From the NCBI GenBank assembly GCA_903837345.1, contig CAILUG010000009.1:91746-155745 (forward strand): a DNA stretch of 64,000 nt. The letters run 5' to 3'. Position numbers and translations under genes: made by a program. Below, piece after piece: positions 17,543-25,597 of the stretch; position 1 is the first letter of the stretch; each line of letters begins with the position of its first letter. Source of the DNA: an uncultured Gammaproteobacteria bacterium (lineage in GTDB: Bacteria; Pseudomonadota; Gammaproteobacteria; Pseudomonadales; Pseudohongiellaceae). The notes beneath the pieces were generated by a model that was not told the origin of the DNA, searched no databases, and worked only from the letters and a program-made list of their open reading frames with translations.

Positions 17543-19075
17543 ATGTCTATGCGCGTTTTCCTGTCAGCGTTTGTGATCATGTTCGCGAGCCAGCTTGCTC
17601 ATGCGCAAATTTCCACGGCGAAAGTCACCGGGGGTGAAGTCAGTGGCATCACCGACGGCGCCATCGCTGTGTTCAAGGGCATACCGTTTGCCGCACCACC
17701 CGTGGGCAATCTGCGCTGGCAGGCGCCAGCACCGGTGGCTCCCTGGATGGGAGTCAAACCGGCCACTGACTTTGCCAAAGCCTGCATGCAGGCGCCCAAC
17801 ACCCAGGGCAACACGGCACCGGTCAGCGAAGACTGCCTCTATCTGAACGTGTGGACTCCCGCGCTTACTGCGGCGGCGAAAATTCCCGTCATCGTGTGGA
17901 TCCATGGCGGCGGCTATGTCGGCGGTTCCACCAGCATTGCCATGTATGACGGCAAGGGTTTCGCCGGCAAGGGTGTGGTGCTGGTGAGTCTCGCATACCG
18001 GCTGGGGCCCCACGGTTTCATGGCGCATTCTGAACTTAGTCGCGAAAGCGGCCACGGCTCCGGCACCTACGGCATCCTCGATCTCGTCAAAGGGCTTGAA
18101 TGGGTGCACGACAACATCGCCGCATTTGGCGGCGACCCCGGCAATGTGACTATTTTTGGCCACTCCGCCGGTTCCGGCGCGGTCGCATTTCTGGCAGCGT
18201 CGCCGTTGACCAAGGGACTGTTCCATCGCGTCATCGCGATGAGCGGCGGCACCTTCACACCGCTACAAACCACTGAGCAAGGCGGTGGTGGCATGACCAT
18301 CCCGGCGCTGAAGGTGGCCGAGGCCAGCGGCACTGCCTTCCTGACCAAGCTCGGCGTCACCAGTATTGCCGACGCACGCAAACTCAGCGCCGACCAGGTG
18401 CAGGCAGCCACGGGCGGCACGTCGTTCCGGCCCGCTGCGGATGGTTACGTCCTCTCGAACGATCTTTACACCCTCTATCAACAAGGCAAGTTCAACGATA
18501 CGCCGGTGCTGGTTGGCCACACGTCCGATGAAACGCTGGCCTTCGGCGGCGCCAAGTCGCTGAATCCGGCCGACTTCGAACAGCAGATCAACACCCAGTA
18601 CGGACCCCAGGCCAAGGCCATATTGGACGCCCACCCTCACGCCAACGAAGCCGATGCGGCCAGAGCAGCCAGGCACGTGCGCAACGAAACCACGTTTTTC
18701 TGGAACGCGTGGACCTGGGAGCGCGAGCAATCCGCTCACGGCAAGAACAAGGTCTATGGCTACTACTACAACAATCACGCGCCGGAAGCCGAAGGCTCCG
18801 GCCACGGCAGCGACGTGCCGTTTGCGTTCCAGACCCTGGCGGGCCGCAAGGGTGTCGGCGAGGCGGATCTGAAATTGTCCGACCAGATCAGTTCCTACTA
18901 CGTCAACTTCGCCGTCACCGGCGATCCCAATGGCAAGGGCCTGCCGCAATGGCCGGCGTTCACCAATGCCAACCAGAGCGTGATGGTGTTCGATGCCGCT
19001 CCCAGTGCGCGCACCTATCCGATGCTGGACAAGGTGAAACTGTTCGATCCGTACTTCGACCGCATCCGCAAATAA
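17543..19075 (+). CDS. Exported type B carboxylesterase
   Basis: A 510-residue carboxylesterase/lipase family alpha/beta hydrolase with a signal peptide (MRVFLSAFVIMFASQLAHA). The oxyanion loop is WIHGGGYVGGS; the nucleophile is S208 in FGHSAGSGAV. SEDCLYLNVW and FKGIPFAAPPVGNLRW are the classic type B blocks. The catalytic histidine is probably the one in GSGHGSDVPFAF. It should cleave esters in the periplasm or outside; the substrate is unknown. The start follows AGAGGGGG and opens the signal peptide. A second esterase follows after 47 bp and both end at one terminator, so they probably form an operon. Confidence 0.92.
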   Translation: MSMRVFLSAFVIMFASQLAHAQISTAKVTGGEVSGITDGAIAVFKGIPFAAPPVGNLRWQAPAPVAPWMGVKPATDFAKACMQAPNTQGNTAPVSEDCLYLNVWTPALTAAAKIPVIVWIHGGGYVGGSTSIAMYDGKGFAGKGVVLVSLAYRLGPHGFMAHSELSRESGHGSGTYGILDLVKGLEWVHDNIAAFGGDPGNVTIFGHSAGSGAVAFLAASPLTKGLFHRVIAMSGGTFTPLQTTEQGGGGMTIPALKVAEASGTAFLTKLGVTSIADARKLSADQVQAATGGTSFRPAADGYVLSNDLYTLYQQGKFNDTPVLVGHTSDETLAFGGAKSLNPADFEQQINTQYGPQAKAILDAHPHANEADAARAARHVRNETTFFWNAWTWEREQSAHGKNKVYGYYYNNHAPEAEGSGHGSDVPFAFQTLAGRKGVGEADLKLSDQISSYYVNFAVTGDPNGKGLPQWPAFTNANQSVMVFDAAPSARTYPMLDKVKLFDPYFDRIRK

Positions 19076-19122
19076 ATCATTGATGCACTAATAAATTGAT
19101 GCACTGCATAGGGAAACCGCAC

Positions 19123-19995
19123 ATGAAAAAAATATTCAGCTCAATCTTGCTGCTGCTGTTGTCCACGTCGCTGCAACTCACGGCTGCAGAACAGCAAGCG
19201 CCCACCTACGTCGGTCCCGGCAAATCCAGCGACGAGCTGGCAGCCATGCCGCAAACCCGCGGCGCCAAGGGCGACCAGCAGCGACATTACCGCTTTGATG
19301 AGGCCGGCCGGGAACTCGGCTATCACTTGTACGTGCCCAGCAACTATGACCCCGCCAAGGGCGCGCCGCTGGTGGTGGCCCTGCACGGCTACGGCGTGAA
19401 CCAGGAATTTTTCTTCGGCTTCGTGAAAGAACTGCCGCAGCTGTGCGAGAAATACGGCTTCATCTGCGTGGCACCGATGGGTTATTCCATCACCGGCTGG
19501 TACGGCGCGCCGATCAGCGTGCCGGGCGCGCCGCCGCCAGGTTCGAAATTGCCGGTACCGCAAACCGGCAGTGACCAGGAACAACTGCATGAACGTCAAC
19601 TCAGCGAACGCGACGTGCTGAACGTGGTGTCACGCGTGAAAGAGGAATACAAGGTCAATCCGCGCCGCGTCTATCTGATGGGCCACTCGATGGGAGGCTT
19701 CGGCACCTGGTTCATGGGCGCGAAATACAGCGACATGTGGGCCGCCATCGCGCCGATGTCCGGCATCAACGAGAACGGCCTGAAGGAAATCGACATCGCC
19801 AAGCTCGCCAAGCTGCCAATCATGGTAGCAGTGGGCGAACAGGAAACTTCGACAGTGGTAGACAGCAAGAAGGCGGTAGAGCTGCTTAAAGCCAAGGGCG
19901 GGGTGGTCGAGTACGTCGAAATCGCCGGCGGCACGCACGGCTCCATGGTGGCGCCGAGCACGGCGCGGATCCTGGAGTTCTTCTCGAAGCACTGA
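19123..19995 (+). CDS. Exported alpha/beta-hydrolase (PHB-depolymerase/feruloyl-esterase-like)
   Basis: A 290-residue exported hydrolase; the signal peptide is MKKIFSSILLLLLSTSLQLTAA. The core has LVVALHGYGVNQEF (oxyanion loop), the nucleophile S189 in MGHSMGGFGTWF, and a catalytic histidine H272 in AGGTHGSM. This arrangement is close to the LpqC/PHB-depolymerase and dienelactone-hydrolase-like group that splits short esters or polyester oligomers. An in-frame ATG at 19096 would add nine residues; 19123 starts the signal sequence. It probably shares a transcript with the carboxylesterase and ends at the terminator at 20038. Confidence 0.88.
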   Translation: MKKIFSSILLLLLSTSLQLTAAEQQAPTYVGPGKSSDELAAMPQTRGAKGDQQRHYRFDEAGRELGYHLYVPSNYDPAKGAPLVVALHGYGVNQEFFFGFVKELPQLCEKYGFICVAPMGYSITGWYGAPISVPGAPPPGSKLPVPQTGSDQEQLHERQLSERDVLNVVSRVKEEYKVNPRRVYLMGHSMGGFGTWFMGAKYSDMWAAIAPMSGINENGLKEIDIAKLAKLPIMVAVGEQETSTVVDSKKAVELLKAKGGVVEYVEIAGGTHGSMVAPSTARILEFFSKH

Positions 19996-20037
19996 GCATT
20001 CGCTCCGGTTTCGTGCGTGCAGGAGGCGCGAAAAATA

Positions 20038-20070
20038 CGGCGCAGTTCACAACTGCGCCGTTTTGCTTTT
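20038..20070. terminator. Bidirectional terminator between convergent genes
   Basis: A perfect 10-bp stem (20038-20047 with 20051-20060, three-base loop CAC) is followed by TTTTGCTTTT on the plus strand and preceded by GAAAAATA, giving a T-run on the minus strand. It separates the plus-strand esterase from the minus-strand lectin-like gene and can serve both. Confidence 0.9.
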
Positions 20071-20800
20071 ATTCCACGGCAAAGCAGAAGAACTGGCCGG
20101 CACCGCCGGTGGAAGCCAGACCTTCTGTACTGCAACCACGCGTGGGATGCGCCGCATTCCAGGATTTGGCATTCGCCGTGAAGCCGTCACGGTCTATATG
20201 CCCGTTCATGGTGCTGAGTTTCGGATCCGCGCTGGTGTAGTTGTTGCACGTCATGTTGGGCGGCAACGGAAGTTGGGGAGCGCCTTCGCGTCCCGCGGCA
20301 ACCTGCGGCGCCGCCAGAGTGCCATCGGCTTCAGAGCCGGTGATCGCATCGTGGATGTTTTTCTTGTCCTTGTCGGTATAGCCCGGATTGATCTCGCCCT
20401 TTTCGGTGAGATTGGTTTCCTTGTTCATCTTGGGATTGGCGGTGTGCAATTCAGCTACGCTGGAAGCAATCTCCACGCCTTTGGCGTTGACCCATGGACC
20501 TTTGCCGATACGGTCGCGGGCATTCACCTGTTTCTGTCCGTTCATGGGAGCCACTGACAGGTAGGCATGCCACACTCGCGGCGGTGCACCCGCCGCCTTG
20601 GCCAGCGATGCACACCAGGCATCGGCGCCTTCGACACCGCCAAGATCGCCGCCCTTGCCCGGGTTGGCGCTGGTGACGAAGAAAGTCATCTTGGCAGGAT
20701 TGTATTGTTGGGCCTGGACCGGTGCCGAAAAAATCAGCACCTGACAACATGCAGCCAGCAACAAGCTGGAATTCAATAAACGTGGCGTGATGGTAAACAT
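20069..20800 (-). CDS. Exported lectin-like protein (DUF1554-like)
   Basis: A 243-residue exported protein; the signal peptide ends SAPVQA. The mature start FFVTSANPGKGGDLGGVEGA leads to DAWCASLAKAAGA and WHAYLSVAP, a pattern I associate with DUF1554-type lectin-like domains of surface or extracellular proteins. Further cysteines (MTCNNYTS, RGCSTEGL, QFFCFAVE) suggest disulfides. No enzymatic motif. The ATG at 20800 is preceded by an excellent AGGGGG ribosome site. It is divergent from the glycan cluster and shares a bidirectional terminator with the esterase gene. Function unknown. Confidence 0.72.
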   Translation of the reverse strand: MFTITPRLLNSSLLLAACCQVLIFSAPVQAQQYNPAKMTFFVTSANPGKGGDLGGVEGADAWCASLAKAAGAPPRVWHAYLSVAPMNGQKQVNARDRIGKGPWVNAKGVEIASSVAELHTANPKMNKETNLTEKGEINPGYTDKDKKNIHDAITGSEADGTLAAPQVAAGREGAPQLPLPPNMTCNNYTSADPKLSTMNGHIDRDGFTANAKSWNAAHPTRGCSTEGLASTGGAGQFFCFAVE

Positions 20801-21043
20801 GGATTTCCCCCTGAGGAATGTTGGAGTATCGCCTGAGGCATGATGGAAGCTGGTTCCATTCGCTTGGCAGAATAGACGGCAGCATTTCTGGAGTCCACCT
20901 TATTAGGGTGTTTTCTGTGCGTACTCCGTAGCACACTGGATCGTTGGCAGTGAATGTCCGGATTTGGCAAATTGCAGTTCCCTATTACTCCCTTGAATAC
21001 AAACTGGAGCTGCCTGTTTTACCGTTATGGAAATACTTCTGAA

Positions 21044-22171
21044 ATGATCCCCGTGAGCACCCCGGCCCTGCTGGGGAATGAAGCTGCCTATGTCAGGGAT
21101 TGCATTGAGTCCGGCTGGATATCCTCGGCCGGCGGCTACCTGGAGCGCTTTGAGCAGAGTTGGGCACAGTATTGCGGCATGAAGCACGGCATCGCCGTGT
21201 CAAGCGGCACAGCCGCGCTGCAGATCTGCGGTGATGCGCTTGGACTTGAGCCTGGCGACGAAGTGATCATGCCAAGCTTTACCATCATTTCCTGTGTGCT
21301 GGCAGTAGTGCGGGCAGGAGCAATTCCGGTGCTGGTGGACTGTGATGCAGAGACTTACTGCATTGATGTTGAGCTCGTGGCCGCCGCCATCACTCCGCGT
21401 ACCCGGGCCATCATGCCGGTTCATATCTATGGGCATCCAGCCGACATGGATGCCTTGTGGTCACTGGCGGAGCGGCACGGGATTGCAATCATCGAAGATG
21501 CCGCGCAAGCCCATGGCTCCGAATATTGCTCGCGACGCAGCGCAGAGGACCAATGGCGTCGTTGCGGCAGTCTTGGCACGCTTGCGGTCTTCAGCTTCTA
21601 TGGGAACAAGCTGGTGACTACCGGCGAGGGTGGCATGGTGCTGACAAACAGCGACCAGTTGGCGCAGCGCTGCCGCAGCTTGCGCAACCTTGGTTTCCAG
21701 CCGCAGCGTTTTCGTCATGATGAGCTTGGCTATAATTTCCGGATGACCAATATTCAGGCAGCCCTAGGTGTGGCGCAGGTTGAGCGGATCGCGGATACCT
21801 TGGTGAGCAAGCGCAGTATTGGCGCACAATACAATGCCCTGCTTGCAACAGTGAGTACGCTGAAGGTGCCGACTGTCAGGAATTGGGCGCGTGTCAATTA
21901 CTGGATGTATGCCGTTGTCCTCACGGACGCAGCAGACATGGATGCGGTTGGGTTCGCCGTGCAGTTGCGCGATAGAGGCGTGGATTCGCGCCCCTTCTTT
22001 ATGGGCTTGCATGAGCAGCCGGTGCTGCGCCAGCGCGGCCTCATCAGGGAGTTGCGATTGCCTGTTACCGAGCGGCTCTATCGACGCGGCTTGTACTTGC
22101 CGTCCGGCCCGGCATTGACGACTGCACAAATTGAATATGTCGCGAGCGCCGTCAAGGACATACTGGCTTGA
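21044..22171 (+). CDS. DegT/DnrJ/EryC1/StrS-family sugar aminotransferase
   Basis: A PLP-dependent nucleotide-sugar aminotransferase of 375 residues. The PLP lysine is K189 in FSFYGNKLVTTGEGG, a form typical of GDP-perosamine-synthase-like enzymes. GTAALQICGDALGLEPGDEV binds the cofactor phosphate; VHIYGHPADMDAL and IIEDAAQAHGS are also family blocks. Product could be a 4-amino-4,6-dideoxy sugar for LPS. The start MIPVSTPALLGNEAAYV matches the family; a longer frame from 20954 adds a poorly conserved leader. It heads a cluster with two glycosyltransferases and a methyltransferase, but no sugar-nucleotide dehydratase is nearby. Confidence 0.9.
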   Translation: MIPVSTPALLGNEAAYVRDCIESGWISSAGGYLERFEQSWAQYCGMKHGIAVSSGTAALQICGDALGLEPGDEVIMPSFTIISCVLAVVRAGAIPVLVDCDAETYCIDVELVAAAITPRTRAIMPVHIYGHPADMDALWSLAERHGIAIIEDAAQAHGSEYCSRRSAEDQWRRCGSLGTLAVFSFYGNKLVTTGEGGMVLTNSDQLAQRCRSLRNLGFQPQRFRHDELGYNFRMTNIQAALGVAQVERIADTLVSKRSIGAQYNALLATVSTLKVPTVRNWARVNYWMYAVVLTDAADMDAVGFAVQLRDRGVDSRPFFMGLHEQPVLRQRGLIRELRLPVTERLYRRGLYLPSGPALTTAQIEYVASAVKDILA

Positions 22172-22235
22172 GCGTGGCTGTTCGCTGTTGAAGCTGCCGG
22201 GTGTTGACGGAAATTTTAGTTAGAGTTTACTTGCT

Positions 22236-23474
22236 ATGCGAATTGCTGTGTTTCTTGAATGCCAACCCAACTCGGGTGGCGGCTTCGTGCAAGCGCTTTC
22301 AACAGTTGTAGCGCTGGCTTCAGCGGGTGCCATGGATCATGCAGTTGTGGTCTTCACTCCTTTCGAAGCAACCTGCCAGGTCCTGTTGCAGCATGGCATC
22401 AAATCCGTAGTGTTCAAACGCAGGGGCTTGCGGCTGCTGGACCGGTTGTCTTCAACGGTGGCCGGTGGAGCGATCTTGCGGCGACTGCTCCGGCTGGGCT
22501 TCAGTCGATTGGGGCGCCACATGGATGCGCTGCTCGATGACCATCACATTGATTTGGTGGTGCTGTCCGAGTGCGGAGAAGTCGCCATGCGCCTCAGTGA
22601 CCATCACTTTATTGTCACAGTCTGGGACCTGGATCATCGCGATTTCCCGGAATTCCCGGAAAAGTATGCTGATCGTGTATTCGAGCGGCGGGAAAATGTG
22701 CATCAGGTCACTTTGATCAGGGCCTTGGCTGTGATTGCCAACTCCGCGTCGGGCGCTCGTCGCATTGCCGAGCTCTATCATGTTGATCCACGCCGGATCG
22801 TGGTGTTGCCATTCCTGCCTTCCTTGACGGTTCGCCGACATGCCGCAGGAGACAGGCGGGTGACCGGCGCCATGGTGCGCCGCAAGCATGAGTTACCTGG
22901 GAAATATTTGTTTTATCCCGCCTATTTTTCCTACCACAAGAATCACCTCTACATATTGGACGCGCTAATCGAGCTTGAACGGCGGCACGGCATTGTTTTG
23001 CACGCGGTGTTTTGCGGGGGCGGGGATCCAGGTGACCAGACCATCGTCGAACTGCAGACACAGGCGCTGGGCTTGACAGAGCGGGTCCATTTTCTGGGGC
23101 TGGTCGACGACGACGAAGTTCCACCCTTGTATGAAGAAGCCCTGTGCATGGTCATGCCGACTTATTGCGGGCCAACCAATATTCCGCCACTGGAAGCGGT
23201 GACGCTCGGTTGCCCGGTAATATATTCCGATCTCCCCGGTTGCCGTGAACAAATGGGGGAAGCCGCTCTTTACTGTGACCTTGCCAGCCCTGCAAGTCTG
23301 GCCGACCTGTTGGCGACCGTGCTGCAGGACCCGGCACAGACTGATCGGCTGCGGGCAGCCGCAGCGAAGCTCGCGGCGGAAATTGCGCAAATTGATTACG
23401 CGCAACTACTCACGCCAGTTTTCGGGAAATATGAGTATATTCAGCGGAGATGGACTTGGCCGAAGGCTCCCTAA
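22236..23474 (+). CDS. Glycosyltransferase family 4 (group 1)
   Basis: A 412-residue GT-B glycosyltransferase. The N-terminal domain begins MRIAVFLECQPNSGGGF. The C-terminal donor-binding domain contains LFYPAYFSYHKNH, VFCGGGDPGD, VHFLGLVDDDEVPPLYEEA and the GT4 E-x7-E-like segment PTNIPPLEAVTLGCPVIYSD. Such enzymes add sugars from nucleotide donors to surface polysaccharides. Donor and acceptor are unknown. It follows the aminotransferase by 64 bp, and the methyltransferase starts 22 bp after it, consistent with one operon. Confidence 0.9.
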   Translation: MRIAVFLECQPNSGGGFVQALSTVVALASAGAMDHAVVVFTPFEATCQVLLQHGIKSVVFKRRGLRLLDRLSSTVAGGAILRRLLRLGFSRLGRHMDALLDDHHIDLVVLSECGEVAMRLSDHHFIVTVWDLDHRDFPEFPEKYADRVFERRENVHQVTLIRALAVIANSASGARRIAELYHVDPRRIVVLPFLPSLTVRRHAAGDRRVTGAMVRRKHELPGKYLFYPAYFSYHKNHLYILDALIELERRHGIVLHAVFCGGGDPGDQTIVELQTQALGLTERVHFLGLVDDDEVPPLYEEALCMVMPTYCGPTNIPPLEAVTLGCPVIYSDLPGCREQMGEAALYCDLASPASLADLLATVLQDPAQTDRLRAAAAKLAAEIAQIDYAQLLTPVFGKYEYIQRRWTWPKAP

Positions 23475-23496
23475 CACCTTCGACGGACCAGATTCC

Positions 23497-24339
23497 ATGA
23501 CATTTGCAGTGGGGTATTCGATGTTGCGGAAGCAGGCACGGCAACGGGTCAGGCGCGCTCTGCAGCTGGTCCGCGACGTGTGCCTGTACTTCTGCTTCCC
23601 GTTCAATACCACAGCGCATCGCGGAGTGTATCGGGACTTCACACAGGCACTTGCCGCTGTGCCGCACGGCAAGACAACCGGTTATAACCATGAAATCCTG
23701 GCCCGCTACTATCGGGCAGCGCAAAGTCCGCGAGCTCACTATGGCAGCGACTACCCGGTACTGTTTCATTTGAACCGCCGGTTGCCTGCGTCCGGCACCG
23801 TCCTCGATATTGGTGGCAATATCGGCATTCACTATATGCATTACCGAACCTGCATCAATCTGGAAAATGTGAAGTGGTTGGTGTGTGAGGTGAGCGAGAT
23901 TGCCAAGGTCGGCCGGCAAATATTTGCCGGCGAGCCGAACATTACTTTTGTCGATGATATCGCCGAGCTTGGTGAGAGCCGCCTGGATGTAATCCAGGCT
24001 TGCGGTTCACTGCAATATATAGACGGCTGGGCTTTGTTGCTGAAGCAGCTGATCGGCAGGGGCGTGAGGCCTGCCACTATCCTGATCGACCAGGTTCCGG
24101 TATATGATGGCCCTCAGTTTGTCACCTTGCAAAACGGCGGCCTGACCTACTACCCTCATTATGTCTTCAATAGGGAACAGTTTCTGGCGACATTTGCCGC
24201 TTTGGGTTATCAGCTCGCAGACAGCTGGTTGCTGGATTCACAAATGTGCCTGATCCCGTTTCATCCTGACAAGAGCCTGGCTGAGCTAAGCGGCTTTTGC
24301 TTTGCTGATGCTTCCGGGCTGCCACAGCAAGGCAGTTGA
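23497..24339 (+). CDS. TIGR04325-type methyltransferase
   Basis: A 280-residue SAM-dependent methyltransferase. The SAM motif is TVLDIGGNIGIHYMHYR, followed by WLVCEVSEIAKVG, VIQACGSLQYIDGW, and the late block TILIDQVPVYDGPQFVTLQN with YYPHYVFNREQFLATF. This series of blocks is that of the TIGR04325 (LIC12133) putative methyltransferase family found in O-antigen loci. Another frame start at 23245 lies well inside the GT4 gene; 23497 (MTFAVGYS) gives the correct N-terminus. Target probably a sugar of the polysaccharide made here; unproven. Confidence 0.82.
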   Translation: MTFAVGYSMLRKQARQRVRRALQLVRDVCLYFCFPFNTTAHRGVYRDFTQALAAVPHGKTTGYNHEILARYYRAAQSPRAHYGSDYPVLFHLNRRLPASGTVLDIGGNIGIHYMHYRTCINLENVKWLVCEVSEIAKVGRQIFAGEPNITFVDDIAELGESRLDVIQACGSLQYIDGWALLLKQLIGRGVRPATILIDQVPVYDGPQFVTLQNGGLTYYPHYVFNREQFLATFAALGYQLADSWLLDSQMCLIPFHPDKSLAELSGFCFADASGLPQQGS

Positions 24340-24388
24340 TGCGCCGGGGCCAGGCAATCCCGCCAATCTTAAATCCTGAAGAGTCATC

Positions 24389-25597
24389 TTGTATCCGTTC
24401 ACTACACAGCACCGGAAAGTAACACCAGTCGAATTCCTGCAATTGCTGGTCATCCGGTTTTTGTTCCATGCCGGTTCGGCTACCTTGGCTTGCTGCCGGC
24501 ATGTTTTGTACAAAATCAACCGTCATCCCGGAAAAATACTGGTTTTCCGAACCGGTATGTTGGGTGACATTATTTGTGCAGCACCCTCGATTGCTGCAAT
24601 AAAGCGGGCATATCCCCATGCTGTCCTGGATATTCTTACCAGTTCGGGCAAGCCTGGCATTGCCGGGTTGGACAAATTGCTGGACCCCGCCTTGTATCAT
24701 GCAATCATTGATTACTCAGGCATTGGAAGGTTGCAATTATTGAATTTGCTGAAGGCCAATCAATATGACCTGGTCATACAGCTTCCGCAAACAGATGCGC
24801 CGTTTACAAGACTGTTGAGGGACCTGCTTTTTTTCAGGAATGTGGCTGCAGCGGGATGGGGCTGGCAATTTTCTACAGTCCGGCTTTTCAAAAGGACGCA
24901 GGAAAAATTATTGGTATTCCCCAACGAGACCGATCGACTGGCCGCAATACTGGAACATCACGGCATACCCGTTGACCGGAGTGTCTTTGACCTGAATTTC
25001 ATGGAGGAAGATACCGAAACCCTGCAAAGGCTGTTTTCCCGGGAAGGAGTGGCAGCTGAACGCAAAAATATCGCGGTTGTGGTTGGAGCAAAAAGGCCCC
25101 AAAACCGCTGGCCCATTGCAAATTTCAGGAAGGTAATCGAGAGTCTGGGTAGCGGTTACAATTTCATCCTGGTGGGTGGCCCGGATGACAGGGAGATGGC
25201 GGCGACATTGAGAGAGTTGCCGCAGGTTCATGATTTTTGCGGGCGCCTGACGCCTGTGCAGAACGCCATCCTGTTCGGCAAATGTGCGCTCGTACTGAGC
25301 AATGACACGGGGCCCATGCACCTGGCTTACAGTGTAGGCACTCCTCTGGTTGCATTGTTCAGTTCACGGGATTTTCCCGGAAAATGGTACCCGCCGGCGT
25401 CGGAATTCAATCATGTATTCAGAACTGAAAATGTACATTGTTCCCTGTGTCTCAGTGATCATTGCAGCAACAACATCTGCATGCAGGCGATTCAACCGGC
25501 GGCAGTGGCAACCAAGGTGATGGAATTGTTATGCAAGTCTGGCTACTCTCCTGCACAGACCATTAGTGCCACCGGAACCACCTCTTGGCTGAACTGA
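24389..25597 (+). CDS. Glycosyltransferase family 9 (heptosyltransferase-like)
   Basis: A 402-residue GT9 protein, the family of ADP-heptose:LPS heptosyltransferases. It has ILVFRTGMLGDIICAAPSI at the N-terminal domain start, AVVVGAKRPQNRWPIANF, and the nucleotide-sugar signature VLSNDTGPMHLAYSVGTPLVALF. A cysteine cluster CSLCLSDHCSNNICM near the C-terminus is also seen in GT9 proteins. The start is uncertain: the frame opens with TTG at 24389, and no ATG occurs before the catalytic domain. It probably acts on LPS core or O-antigen. Its end overlaps the helicase gene start by 13 bp. Confidence 0.88.
   Translation: MYPFTTQHRKVTPVEFLQLLVIRFLFHAGSATLACCRHVLYKINRHPGKILVFRTGMLGDIICAAPSIAAIKRAYPHAVLDILTSSGKPGIAGLDKLLDPALYHAIIDYSGIGRLQLLNLLKANQYDLVIQLPQTDAPFTRLLRDLLFFRNVAAAGWGWQFSTVRLFKRTQEKLLVFPNETDRLAAILEHHGIPVDRSVFDLNFMEEDTETLQRLFSREGVAAERKNIAVVVGAKRPQNRWPIANFRKVIESLGSGYNFILVGGPDDREMAATLRELPQVHDFCGRLTPVQNAILFGKCALVLSNDTGPMHLAYSVGTPLVALFSSRDFPGKWYPPASEFNHVFRTENVHCSLCLSDHCSNNICMQAIQPAAVATKVMELLCKSGYSPAQTISATGTTSWLN

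Noticed and set aside
20038..20070. Small RNA gene from the hairpin between convergent genes
   Set aside because: The stem with T-runs on both sides is fully explained as a bidirectional terminator.
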